NCBI GenBank assembly: GCA_037042915.1
Contig: CM073200.1
Location: forward strand, 2,476,832-2,540,831
Reading direction: 5' to 3'
DNA: 64,000 nucleotides
From: Auricularia sp. M13
Taxonomy: Eukaryota; Basidiomycota; Agaricomycetes; Auriculariales; Auriculariaceae
Of this stretch, positions 11,201 to 20,488 are shown piece after piece. The translations under genes were made by a program, and so were the position numbers. The notes under the pieces were generated by a model that saw only the letters and a list, made by a program, of their open reading frames with translations, had not been told where the DNA came from and searched no databases. Each line of letters begins with the position of its first letter. Position 1 is the first letter of the stretch.

Positions 11201-13860
11201 GACATTGGGGCCAAGTTGGCCGAAACGCAGTGGGCAGATCCACACGAAGCCATTTCCCGGGGACGTTCCCTGTTTTCAGCATCCTCTGCTCGCTTTATGA
11301 GCATGAAGTCGCTGTCCCCTATCCTCCAGCACCATACGACGCTCAAGGCGTTGCTATTGGAGCAGCAAATGCACACGTCCGAGCAGCGCGCTATGGCCGG
11401 ACTGAAGCTCGCTGTCGAATGTGCTCGAATCCTACCAATATTGGCCAAGGTCGAGCACGACGCCATGACGCTGCAGGCATGGACGAAGATGCAGTCATGC
11501 GAGGCATTCGTGCATTTGAAGGATTGGATCCTCATCTTCGCCCCCGACCTCGCGCAGCAAGCATTTCCAGACACGTCGCAGCGGCCTGCTGCTTCACTGG
11601 CCATGCCCACGGAAACTGGAGTGCGCTGGGTCGACCGTTTAGCTGCGGAGGTGCTCGAATTCGTGCGGGACATACAGCAGAAGCATCGCGGGCGGAAACA
11701 CTTAGCCCGTCAGCGCAACCTTTTGGTCGACATACAGCCGGAGGACATGTCGCCAGATCAGGCGGCGCAGGAGGTCATCATTGAGGACAACTTAGAGCGG
11801 GGAGAAGACGATGGTGATGACGAGGCAGTGGACGATACGACCGCTCACGCAGCACCAGACGCACGTGCATGCTGGGGGTCCGAGGACATCACGGACGAGA
11901 GTGACGGAGGGTACGAGAGCGAGGAGCCGATGGTCCTCGATTCGCCGGTGTGTGGACCCGTCCATGGCCACCCAGAGGAATGGACAGAGTGGTCTGCGCT
12001 CGAGCCCCTACTCGCCAAAGACAATGCACAGCTGGACGAACGTGCCAACCAACTGGACGACGGCAACTACGATCCGCACGCAGAAGTGGAAAATCACTCT
12101 CCAACCACGGCGTACAAGGCCAGCATGCTGGACGTCAGTGATACGAGGGCCTTGCAAGCTCCAGATGCGCTGCGCGGAACAACCGTCCACTTGCGGTTCA
12201 ATGGCGTCGTCAGCAATGGGCCAGCCTGGCTCGTCAAGACTTGCCGTACCATCTTCGAGGCGTGCATCTTCGAGGCGCTCCTGCTGCCCGCAGTCCAAAC
12301 GCTTTTCGTGGCCGACAATTCGATCTCCAAACCAACGGTGAAGACCATGGCTACCACGGTAGAAAAGGCGAAGGCGATTGTTGTTGCGCGCGGCATCATG
12401 CTGGACGTCCTTCGGACGGGCGCACAGTCTCGTGCGGTATGGGTCTACGATCATTTGGACCAGCACATTTGGCGTGGGCCGCATTCCCTCCTTGGGGTGG
12501 ATCGAGTGGAGCGAGCTCTTCCCTATCTTATTGAGGAGCCAGTTCGCGGCGCATTACAGGACATCGTCAACAGCTGGTTTGCAGAGCATCCAGAGGTCAT
12601 CAAGGAGATCCAGGAACTCGAGAACCTCCTCGTCCTCCACAGCCAGGAGCAAACCCGTGGAAAGCTAGACCGGCATCCGACCACCAGTGGCAGGAACAGT
12701 GCTCTGACCAGGACACAGCGCGATGGAGCGCAGCGCCAACGCACGAAGTTGCCCGCACTGAAATGGAGCCATAATACGGTCTTGCGCCCTTCCGACATCG
12801 TTTTCGAGCAACCCGGGGAGAACGTCCTGCGCATATTGGTCATGCTGCTCTGCGTGCCATATGAGCGGGAGAAAGGTCGCCTGTCTCAGGTCGCCGAGAT
12901 CAACACATTTTTCCGCGGTGGGGACCTACCCGCTGGGTTCAGCCAGCCCAAGAACAGGTTCACCATGGATCAGATGAACGCCGTCCCTCGCTTCTGGAAG
13001 ATGCTGAAGATGGTACGCCCGGTGCTTACGAAGGAAGTGACTGCACAACGATGGGGCCTGTCAAATTGGATGGCGTTCCATGGATCTGGGCAGTCTGACG
13101 CGACCGAAGCGTTCTTCTTGAAGCATTGGGCGCCCAACGTCCCTCGGACTGCAAAGGAAATGAAGGAGATAGTGGAAAAGACCGGTGCGTATCACCGGGC
13201 GCATGGCACATATTCGGTTTGGCTGATGTGCTTGCAGAACATGGTCATCCATCGTTCAATCGTAACGTCTGGGGACAGGTCTGCGCCCATCTCAAATGGG
13301 ACGGGAACATCGAGGAGTGGTTCTCAGACAAGGTTATGGATGAGTGGGAAAATTTCTTGGCCGACTCGAAATCAGCTCCACAGTCATGGCGCTCTGCGTT
13401 CGAGATGGTGACGAGGCTCCAAGTAAAGCCTTTCCAAGGCAACTTCGTCCTCGGCAAGCTCCACCTCGTCAACAGGCTGGCTGAGCTTGGCTTCTGCAGT
13501 CTACCAACGATCAAAGACATTGCAGACTTTGTCGGCACGAACCCCAGCAAAGGCGCATTTCGAGGTCTTTCCGAACTTGGCTTCAAGCCAACGACCAAGA
13601 ACGAGCTCGTTATTGCACTGAGCATGGTGCACGAGTACGTCCTTGCCACCTTTGACAGCGCAGTTCTAGAGGAAATGGCGTACAGCACCATTGTCCTGGA
13701 GAACTTGCTCTGCAAGGTCGGCAGGTTGGCTGCATATCTACATGGCTCGAAAAAGAGCTTGCTGACTTGGGCCATCCAGTACCTCTTAGAGGAACGCGCC
13801 TACTTGTTTTCGGTAAATGATTTTGATTTGAAAAAGTTTGTAGCGCGTGCAAAAGTGTAG
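8274..13860 (+). CDS. Large protein with TET/JBP-like Fe(II)/2-oxoglutarate dioxygenase core
   Basis: Eight exons join in frame to 1,662 aa. Introns are 8,383-8,443, 9,260-9,315, 10,275-10,373, 10,445-10,666, 10,857-10,906, 11,090-11,146 and 13,185-13,237; the third and fourth are the least certain. At about residues 376-378 is an HxD motif (SVHADTKD, His codon 9,516). After strands containing GAFMFPELGVYA comes RGHHAHGG (about residue 438), the expected distal His of a double-stranded beta-helix dioxygenase. This order matches the DNA-oxidising TET/JBP family, which is expanded and linked to KDZ transposons in mushrooms; that assignment is inference. A basic RRSSRKR stretch and a KRLRR stretch follow, then a long acidic region and a helical C-terminus that I do not recognise. 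No KDZ transposase is visible in the window. It could also be two adjacent genes, split near 10,445-10,666. Confidence 0.6.
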
Positions 13861-15500
13861 CCAGCAGTCAAAGCTAGTAGGTCAATACATGCAGTCCATG
13901 GCAAAAGTCTAGTTTATAGGCTGGGATCCTAATGGTGTCACTGCCGTTCGAGTCACTGCGCTGGCCACAGCGCCAGGTCCGCAAGCAGCACGCACAGCAG
14001 CATGCTCACCTTGCGCACATAGATGCCAAGGATTTGGTCGGGGCACTCGCACGCAAGCGCCACGTACAACTCGAGGTCTTGCCCGCCCGTGTCGCCGGAG
14101 GAAGAAGCACGCATCAGGGAAGGTGTCGAGGATCTCGATGGTGCCCAGGGGCACTTGCTCTTGCTCAGCAGCTCCCACAGCCTGAGCAGCAAGCGGCCGG
14201 CGTAGAATTTGAGCTTGAGCATGAGCCAGGCGGCCAGACCCGCGATATTGAAGAAGTCCAGGAGGACGGCGAGCTGCTGGAACAGGCGAGTTGGACTGCG
14301 GCGGATTAGCAGTGAATATGGACACGGGCAGAAGGGAGACATACCACGTAGTGGAAGTGCGCGCCGTACGACTAGAGCAAGCTGTACCAGCTGCTCATGC
14401 TCGGCACAACGACCTGGTCGAGCGGGCGCGCAATACACCTTGCAGAATGCCGCGCCAGGATCTCGCTCATATTGACCATGTTGTCCACGTCCGAGATGAT
14501 GCATCTGCGCGCATGCGTGGGCAGTACAATGAGCTCTGCTTTGACTCGTGCAGCGGGTACGTCTGGCAGCGGTTTCTCGCCTGGGATTGATATGGCGGGG
14601 CAGAGGCAGGAGCAGCTGTGTGTGGAGCTGGACGGCGTGCACCATCTTACTCTCACTGAACACAAGGTGGGCGCTGTGTGGGTGCGTGCAGAGGCACTCG
14701 AACGGCAGGCTGAAGAGCACAGCAAATGCAGCCTGCAGACTCCTCATGGTATCCTGTGTCATGAGCGGCTCTGTGTGTCTTGAACTTCCAATGGCAGGTG
14801 CACAAAAAGTCGTAAAGAGATGAGCCTCTTTGTTACGGCCAGGAAGAATGCAGCCACGCGTTAAGGTCGTATGCAGAAGAGTAATGTCGTCGCTGTTGTA
14901 TGAAGGCAGAAAACTGCTGATTGTGGATTCTAGGGATGGACTGAGCGGTTCGGGTGATGAAGAGCGCAACGAAGGCACCGTCCGGCTGCTGCGGTAGTCG
15001 CCGTCGTCAAAGAGCTCGTCTGTAACTTCCCCACCAACGCGGAAGACAAAATTAGTAAATAATTCCCAGCCTTATACTTAACATGTGCTGTGCCCTGTGA
15101 AAGCAAGCTGTTCAACCAGTGAAAGAGTTGTGACTAGGCCTGTGCCCGGGATTCAAGAAAATAAACAAATACTTGCTCAGAGAATCGAACCCTCGCCTCA
15201 AAGGCGCACCAGGTAACCTCAGTAGGTAAACCACTTGGCCATTGTCTGCTATCTACTTAAACTAAACTTCTTGGTCCAATTGTAACAGTACGTGTGACAA
15301 GGGGCCGAGTGGCTGGGAATGCCCGGTGACGACTCTCTTGCCCTGTGCTCCATCGGTCCCTCTTTGACGCCACTGCTTTTCTTGCTGCCTGCCACACGCT
15401 TTCCGCTCACACTTGCCGTACAGGCTGTCACCACTGCTACTCCCACTTATGTCTCAAATCTGTGCACCAATTCCAGCTCGTTGCCTGCCTGCACGCGCCT
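13861..15500. other. Region with unassigned minus-strand open frames
   Basis: A minus-strand frame at 13,953-14,978 is open for 341 codons and its last third is hydrophobic and aliphatic (LAVLLDFFNIAGLAAWLML, VSMLLCVLLADLALW), so a decayed or spliced membrane protein is possible. A second minus frame at 14,372-14,725 contains IISDVDNMVNMSEILA and DQVVVPSMSSWYSLL, which look like genuine coding sequence in another frame. I could not join them into one convincing gene, nor name a family. Confidence 0.3.
15182..15241 (-). repeat. tRNA-derived element with pol III A and B boxes
   Basis: On the minus strand TGGCCAAGTGG (15,231-15,241) fits the internal A box and GGTTCGATTC (15,182-15,191) fits the B box, 39 bases apart. 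The acceptor stem does not pair and there is no credible anticodon arm, so this is not an intact tRNA. An AT-rich run (AAGTATTTGTTTATTTTCTTG) follows on the minus strand. A degenerate tRNA or the head of a SINE explains this best. Confidence 0.5.
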
Positions 15501-15502
15501 AC

Positions 15503-16192
15503 GCTGCAGAACGACATGCTCAACCTCAAGGAGTGTCTTTCCGAGTGGAAGACAATGCCCGAGCTGCTCAAGATGGAGGAAACGACAGTGTCCATGCCGG
15601 GCAGCAGCGCCGACTGCCGGCGCTCCTTCTGCTCGTCCGTCGCGGACCTGAAGACGCTGTACGCGTCGCAGATCCAGACGCTGCACGGCTTCATTGAGGG
15701 CTCGGCCAAGTTTGTGCCCATAACGCCCGGGCCACACATCAAGATTGAGGAGGACAACATGGTCGCGCTCAACAGTGCCACGTATAAGGTGCGCCATGCC
15801 CCTCACTGCCTGGTTACGCCCGCCTGACTCAGGCGTGCATGCAGTCGGAATACCCGGCCCATCTCGTCCTGCTGAACGACGTGCTGCTTGTCGCACGCAG
15901 ACGCCCCGCCAAGCAAACGGCCGGTCCAAGAACGACCGCGGGCGGCTCGTCGCAGAAAAGTGCTGGTCCGCTGAGCGAGATTATCGTCGTGGACGTCAAG
16001 GACACCACCGGTGCGTCTGTGTGTGCTGCCGCTGCTTTCCGTGCTGCTGCTCAATACTCCCTGCTGGTAGACTTGGTGAATCTGATCGAGATATGGCACA
16101 GCAAGGAGGTGTTTGTGTATTGCATGGGCAAGGCAGCGCAGAAGCTGGGAGAACGGCGTGTACATTGTATCCGTGGCAATAGACAGGTTTGA
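15503..16192 (+). pseudogene. EXO84: Fragment of exocyst subunit Exo84, frame-damaged
   Basis: The frame LNLKECLSEWKTMPELL, then SSVADLKTLYASQIQTL, IEGSAKFVPITPGPHI and LNSATYK, is the conserved N-terminal and pre-PH region of fungal Exo84. An intron (15,789-15,850 region, GTGCGC to GCAG) leads to EYPAHLVLLNDVLLVARRR and IIVVDVKDT. After a further intron from about 16,010 to 16,071 comes EIWHSKEVFVYCMGK, part of the PH domain. Exo84 tethers secretory vesicles to the plasma membrane. Between VARRR and PLSEII the expected residues (GRLVAEKCW) occur in another frame, so two compensating frameshifts are present. Nothing corresponding to the long C-terminal half follows. It is therefore a truncated, decaying copy; the intact gene should be elsewhere. 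Confidence 0.75.
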
Positions 16193-19100
16193 CATTTCCC
16201 GTGGCGTCCTATGACATTTTCCATGGCGTCTGAGCAGGCAGTAATTTGGGGTAAAGACCATCAAAACACCCATGACCGACGCAAGTCCGCGATGGGCCAG
16301 AAAATCAAACTGACAGGGATTCCCCCTCTGGGCGCAGTACAGGACCCGGGTGGTGGACATATGGGTGTGTCCACCGCCCGGGCCTGTCACATTTTCAATG
16401 CTATCTAGAGACATGCAGCGGACGAGTACGGTTATGTGCGAGTGACAGCTGAGGCGTGCGAGACGAGAAATGAGACAGAAACACGGAGAAATTAACTACA
16501 GCAGCGCAAAGTGGCTGGATGGAGTGTCGTCGAGTGGGAGAACACGTTGGGCCCAGAAAACAAAAACTTACGAAAAATCGCCTCGAAATATTCCGTAGGT
16601 GTCGGACGGGGTGTGGAGCAGACTTGGGAAATGGTCAGCTGCGTGAAGAGGATGCCAGGGAACAAGATGACTCACAGTTGAAAAAATGTTACGGAAATGA
16701 ACCAAAATATTCCGTCATTGTCGAACGGGGCATCAAGGATGACTACCTCCATAGGCAGTTAGCTTCGTGCGAAGAATTTGGGGCTGGGAACACTCACGGG
16801 TTTTTGAAATGTTGACGCGATGGCCGAGACCGGCGCTTAATCCAGAACTCCGTGGAAAGCCGCATGCCGCGCAAGAAGTGATGAGGGAGACGGGGTGAAT
16901 CGGTGGAGAAAACATGGGTGATGCACCCCACGCTGGATGGCGATGGTGCGGTGCCGCTGTTGCAGCTTCTTGGTGGCCGGTGGTGATGACCTCGAGCAGT
17001 GAGACCGGCGTCGATCTCGACGACCACGAAGGATGGTGGTCCAGCGCTTGGTTGTATCATATGTGCAGCCTTGAGGAGCGCAGTGACGAGCCGGCGAGCC
17101 ATGGGATGCTCGGATGGTCGAACGCGATGCCGCGCGATGTCGACACCGTTCCGGCGATGATGAGTCCAGCATGCAGCATGAGATCCTGGATTCTGACTCG
17201 AGTAAACTCCCGCCGTTCCCTGCTCTCGAGTAGCGACGAGGGGCTGCCCGAGATGAGCAGTCGCCAGCGGATTTTGTTCCAGTCTGACGCGAACCCGCAC
17301 CCCGAGTGTGTCACAGACTTCTCGTGTGCGACATGAGTCATTCCCCTGAGAATATACACGCAGGGAGCGGCAGTGTGCTACAAAAAAATTGTGTTAGTGC
17401 TCACCAAAGAACCCACGAATGATCAGGCACTGGCATACTTTGCAGGACGCTTCAACGTTCGTGGCCTGATGACCCAGATGGACGGCGGTGCTGCGCTGCG
17501 ACGCAGAATATCGAGCGCTGTGCACAGGCTTCGTCATCATATGCAATGGCTGACAACGGCAGGACACGGGCTGGGGCTCAAAGAGCTCGATGATTGCGGC
17601 AGCGCGGAGAAGAGGCCACGAGAATCTGATGATAGCACGCCAAGGTCAAACACAGCATGATTCTACATGAGGTATGCGAGTAGAGCGTAAAGAAACGGTC
17701 ATTTAAATGCGACTTACCGATGAGGAGACTGACGCCAACAACGGCAAGCATGAGCGTGAAACAGCGGGGGGGCTGCAGCCCACTGCTCGCGGTCCGCCGT
17801 CTATCCTGATGCAAAGAGGGTTGTAACTTAGAGAGGTACAGAAATCTGAGCATGGCGATCCAAAAGGCAATGAAAATCAAACTGACCGACATATTCCAGA
17901 CTGGCAACGCAACAGCGAGCCCACGTATGTGATGTCCCTGCCGTCACGGAGCACACTCGGAAAAAAATCGCAGACTTCAGGAATGAACAAGCGTTGGACA
18001 TTACCAAAGGGGGTTGATCAGAAACTCACGAGTACGGTGTTCCTCACGGAGCCGCAGCGCTGAGTCCGTGTCTGTTGCGCATGTTGCGTCCGTCATGGGA
18101 AATGTCGCCCCGTCGTTTGCAGCAGCAGAGCGTCGGATGTGTCCTGAATGAACAAGTGTTAGACATTACCGCGAGCATGCAACAACGACCTGCATTACTG
18201 TATGCCGCACAGATCGTTGGAGCAGGGGCGGTGCATGGTTGTGCAAACGAGCAAGTGCGAGTGAAAGAGTCAGCGGTGCGGTGCAATTACAGAAACAAGA
18301 ACATGTCTTTCACCTTTATGGCAAACGAGACGTCTCCGCTGACCTGCGCGCGAGCAGTCGGACCAGATGGTGGTTACGGGTCAAGGTGCGGAATTTGCCA
18401 GAGTGGGCCAGTGGGTCTCCGAGGAGTATGCTGGCAGAAACGGCCTGTCAGGAGGGTATCACAATTGCACAATGTATTAGACGTACGCATGTTATCAGTA
18501 CTCAGACTGTGGACAAAAACGGGCAGATGATCTGCGGCACGGCGGTCAGCCTCGCTCGCAAAAGTATCCAAAACGCAGCAACGAAGGCAGACAGCTCACC
18601 TCCAACTGAATGGGTTTTGCGTGCATGGAGCAGTCACTGGGATGGGTGAGGCATTGAGGGTGTGATATCTCTGTAAAGCTGCAGTCAGATGAATGTAGAA
18701 ACAATGAAGGGTAGGGAAAGGCTCAGCCTCCGGCGCGGGATGCAAACAGCAACCAGAGTAAACTGTCTGCCATCAAACAGAGAGTCAGACGTGATCGCAA
18801 TGAAGTCGAGCTCGACGAGATGCGATGAGGAAGAACAAGATGTGGAAGATGCTGATGGTTGGGTCGCGGAATGCAAGGAAGGCAGTGAGGAGAAAAAGAA
18901 ACAACTCATAGCAACCAAGGACGCAAGCATAGCGCAGCGTGTTGCAGGCAATTGGCGGCGGGACGACCAGATGGCAGCATGCGAGCGTGGGGGTTAACTT
19001 GAACATATCCGGCGAATGACGGAGTGCCGAAAGAAGTTCAGCAACTCCTACGGGGTGGAAACCTGGCATTTCTACTACATGTTGGCATATTTAACTCGGG

Positions 19101-19283
19101 AAGTTCAGGAGAAAATGCAAGGAGTTGATGGTAAGCTATGCATATGAAACACGAACTAAACAACTTCTACTGAATATCAGTATTTAATAAATGTGCACAA
19201 CGGCGCATAAATGTATGATTTGACTATACATGTAGTTTGCACCGGGGAAGGATGAGCGTGGCCCCATATGACGGCCTTGAGGA
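16193..19283. other. Repeat-bearing region without a confident gene
   Basis: Open frames are short on both strands. Diverged direct repeats are visible: AAATATTCCGT...GTCG.ACGGGG at 16,586 and 16,706, and GAATGAACAAG.GTT.GACAT at 17,979 and 18,146, with a weaker relative near 18,466. Minus-strand frames near 17,600-17,900 (SVSLIFIAFWIAMLRFLYL, LMLAVVGVSLLI) and 18,785-19,069 (LGCYELFLFLLTAFLAF) are hydrophobic enough to be remnants of a multi-spanning membrane protein with many short exons, but I could not assemble it. Confidence 0.35.
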
Positions 19284-19328
19284 CAAATGCCAGCCGCCTG
19301 GTGACGCTGGCATTTGAGGCACAGCCAC
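19284..19328 (+). promoter_or_regulatory. Palindromic element (copy 2)
   Basis: CAAATGCCAG (19,284-19,293) and CTGGCATTTG (19,307-19,316) flank a 13-base centre of different sequence from copy 1, then AGGCACAGCCAC follows exactly as at 8,193-8,204. The arms and tail are conserved while the loop has diverged, as expected if the palindrome itself is the functional part. The next ATG is at 19,387. Confidence 0.55.
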
Positions 19329-19386
19329 CGGTCCGCGCTCTCTTCCGCACACCTTCGTTCACCTACCTGCTGAACTGCGACCGGAA

Positions 19387-19877
19387 ATGACAGCTGGTCC
19401 TTTGATGGGACTTGACTTAGGTCCGAGTGCTCTGGCTTGCTGTGGTAAGAGCACTTCAGCATTTAATACCAGCCTTTTGACGTGCGTCATTGCAGACCCT
19501 GCAGCAACGCCAGACCAGCATGCTGGCGAGTCCAATGTACAGGTGAACATCTCGAGCTCGCAGCCTCTGCAGCTTGCAGACACCCAGGCTCCCATTGTGA
19601 TGCCAAAGCTTGTTGAAGAAGGTCAGCATGACGCGACAGTTTGCGAGATCATGGTGTTTATGCCTGTCCATCCAGAGTGCGCGATCAAGAGCGAAGAGGC
19701 ACCTTCCTGCGAGTTGTAAGTGATTAAAGAATCGGCGAACGATGCAGAAGTAGCTGCATGTTGTGCTCACATTTATGTAGCAGGCCGGTGCGCGACGGCG
19801 AGGGTTCGCCGACGGCCGCAGCATTGCTCCGGGCTGTGAAGTGTGCGTTTGAGCTGCATAGCTGCATGGTGTGCTAA
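19387..19877 (+). CDS. Small uncharacterised protein, 124 aa
   Basis: Three exons (19,387-19,444, 19,496-19,715, 19,781-19,877) join in frame with canonical introns (GTAAGA...GCAG and GTAAGT...TGTAG). The product begins MTAGPLMGLDLGPSALACC and ends ELHSCMVC; it is Cys-containing, mildly acidic and without a clear signal peptide or transmembrane segment. The intron set and the shared palindromic element upstream are the evidence that it is real. No family is recognised. Confidence 0.5.
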
Positions 19878-19886
19878 ATGAGCAAT

Positions 19887-20195
19887 GGTACAAAGCCCAG
19901 GGCAGCATCCATGTCGATGAAAAGGACGTGCCCCTGTGGTACCAGTGTCTCATCTGGCACTGGGACGAGGCTTCTACGACCGCCGGTCAAGACTCAACAA
20001 ACTGGCTGTATTTGCTGGCTGTATACCCACAAACTGTACGTTTTGCTTCTGAGTGGAGAAGAATCCAGGTTCTTACTCCAAAACTCCAGGACGAGGCCAT
20101 CGAGCGTCGGTATAAAGCCAAGACAGCATCCACATCGACGCGAAGGACCTGAACTTGAGGTACGCCTGGATCAGCTGGCAGTGGGACAAGGCTTC
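19887..20195 (+). repeat. Duplicated 88-bp coding-like module
   Basis: Copy 1 (19,887-19,974) and copy 2 (20,109-20,195) match over about 88 bp with substitutions. In one frame copy 1 reads YKAQGSIHVDEKDVPL...LIWHWDEAS. In the corresponding frame copy 2 reads DSIHIDAKDLNLRYAWISWQWDKAS. Differences favour conservative residues (WHWDEAS and WQWDKAS), which suggests both once evolved as protein. The frame shifts just before SIHID in copy 2, so a present-day continuous gene needs an intron there or the module is decayed. Confidence 0.5.
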
Positions 20196-20488
20196 GAGAC
20201 TGACGCTGGCTGGATTTTCTCGTTGTAGGCTGGCAGATGGTACGTTTCTGAATCCTTCTGTCTGCAGGTTCTTACGCATACACTCTAGGATGACGATACT
20301 GAGCACGGCAAAGAACATGGGGCGTTGCAGAGACATGACTGGAAGACAAAGCTTCTGCTGATCGGCTGAACACGTGCGCATATAAATGGCGTTGAGAATA
20401 TATAGTGTGGTCGCACGCGGAATAAATAAAGTACACTTCCCCTGGCAAGGTAGGGAAGAGTGTTGGGGTAAAGGAGGAGGAGTGATGG

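Noticed and set aside
8274-13860. KDZ or other transposase encoded in the large gene's C-terminal half
   Set aside because: I could not see a spaced DDE triad or family motifs; the acidic and helical region remains unassigned.
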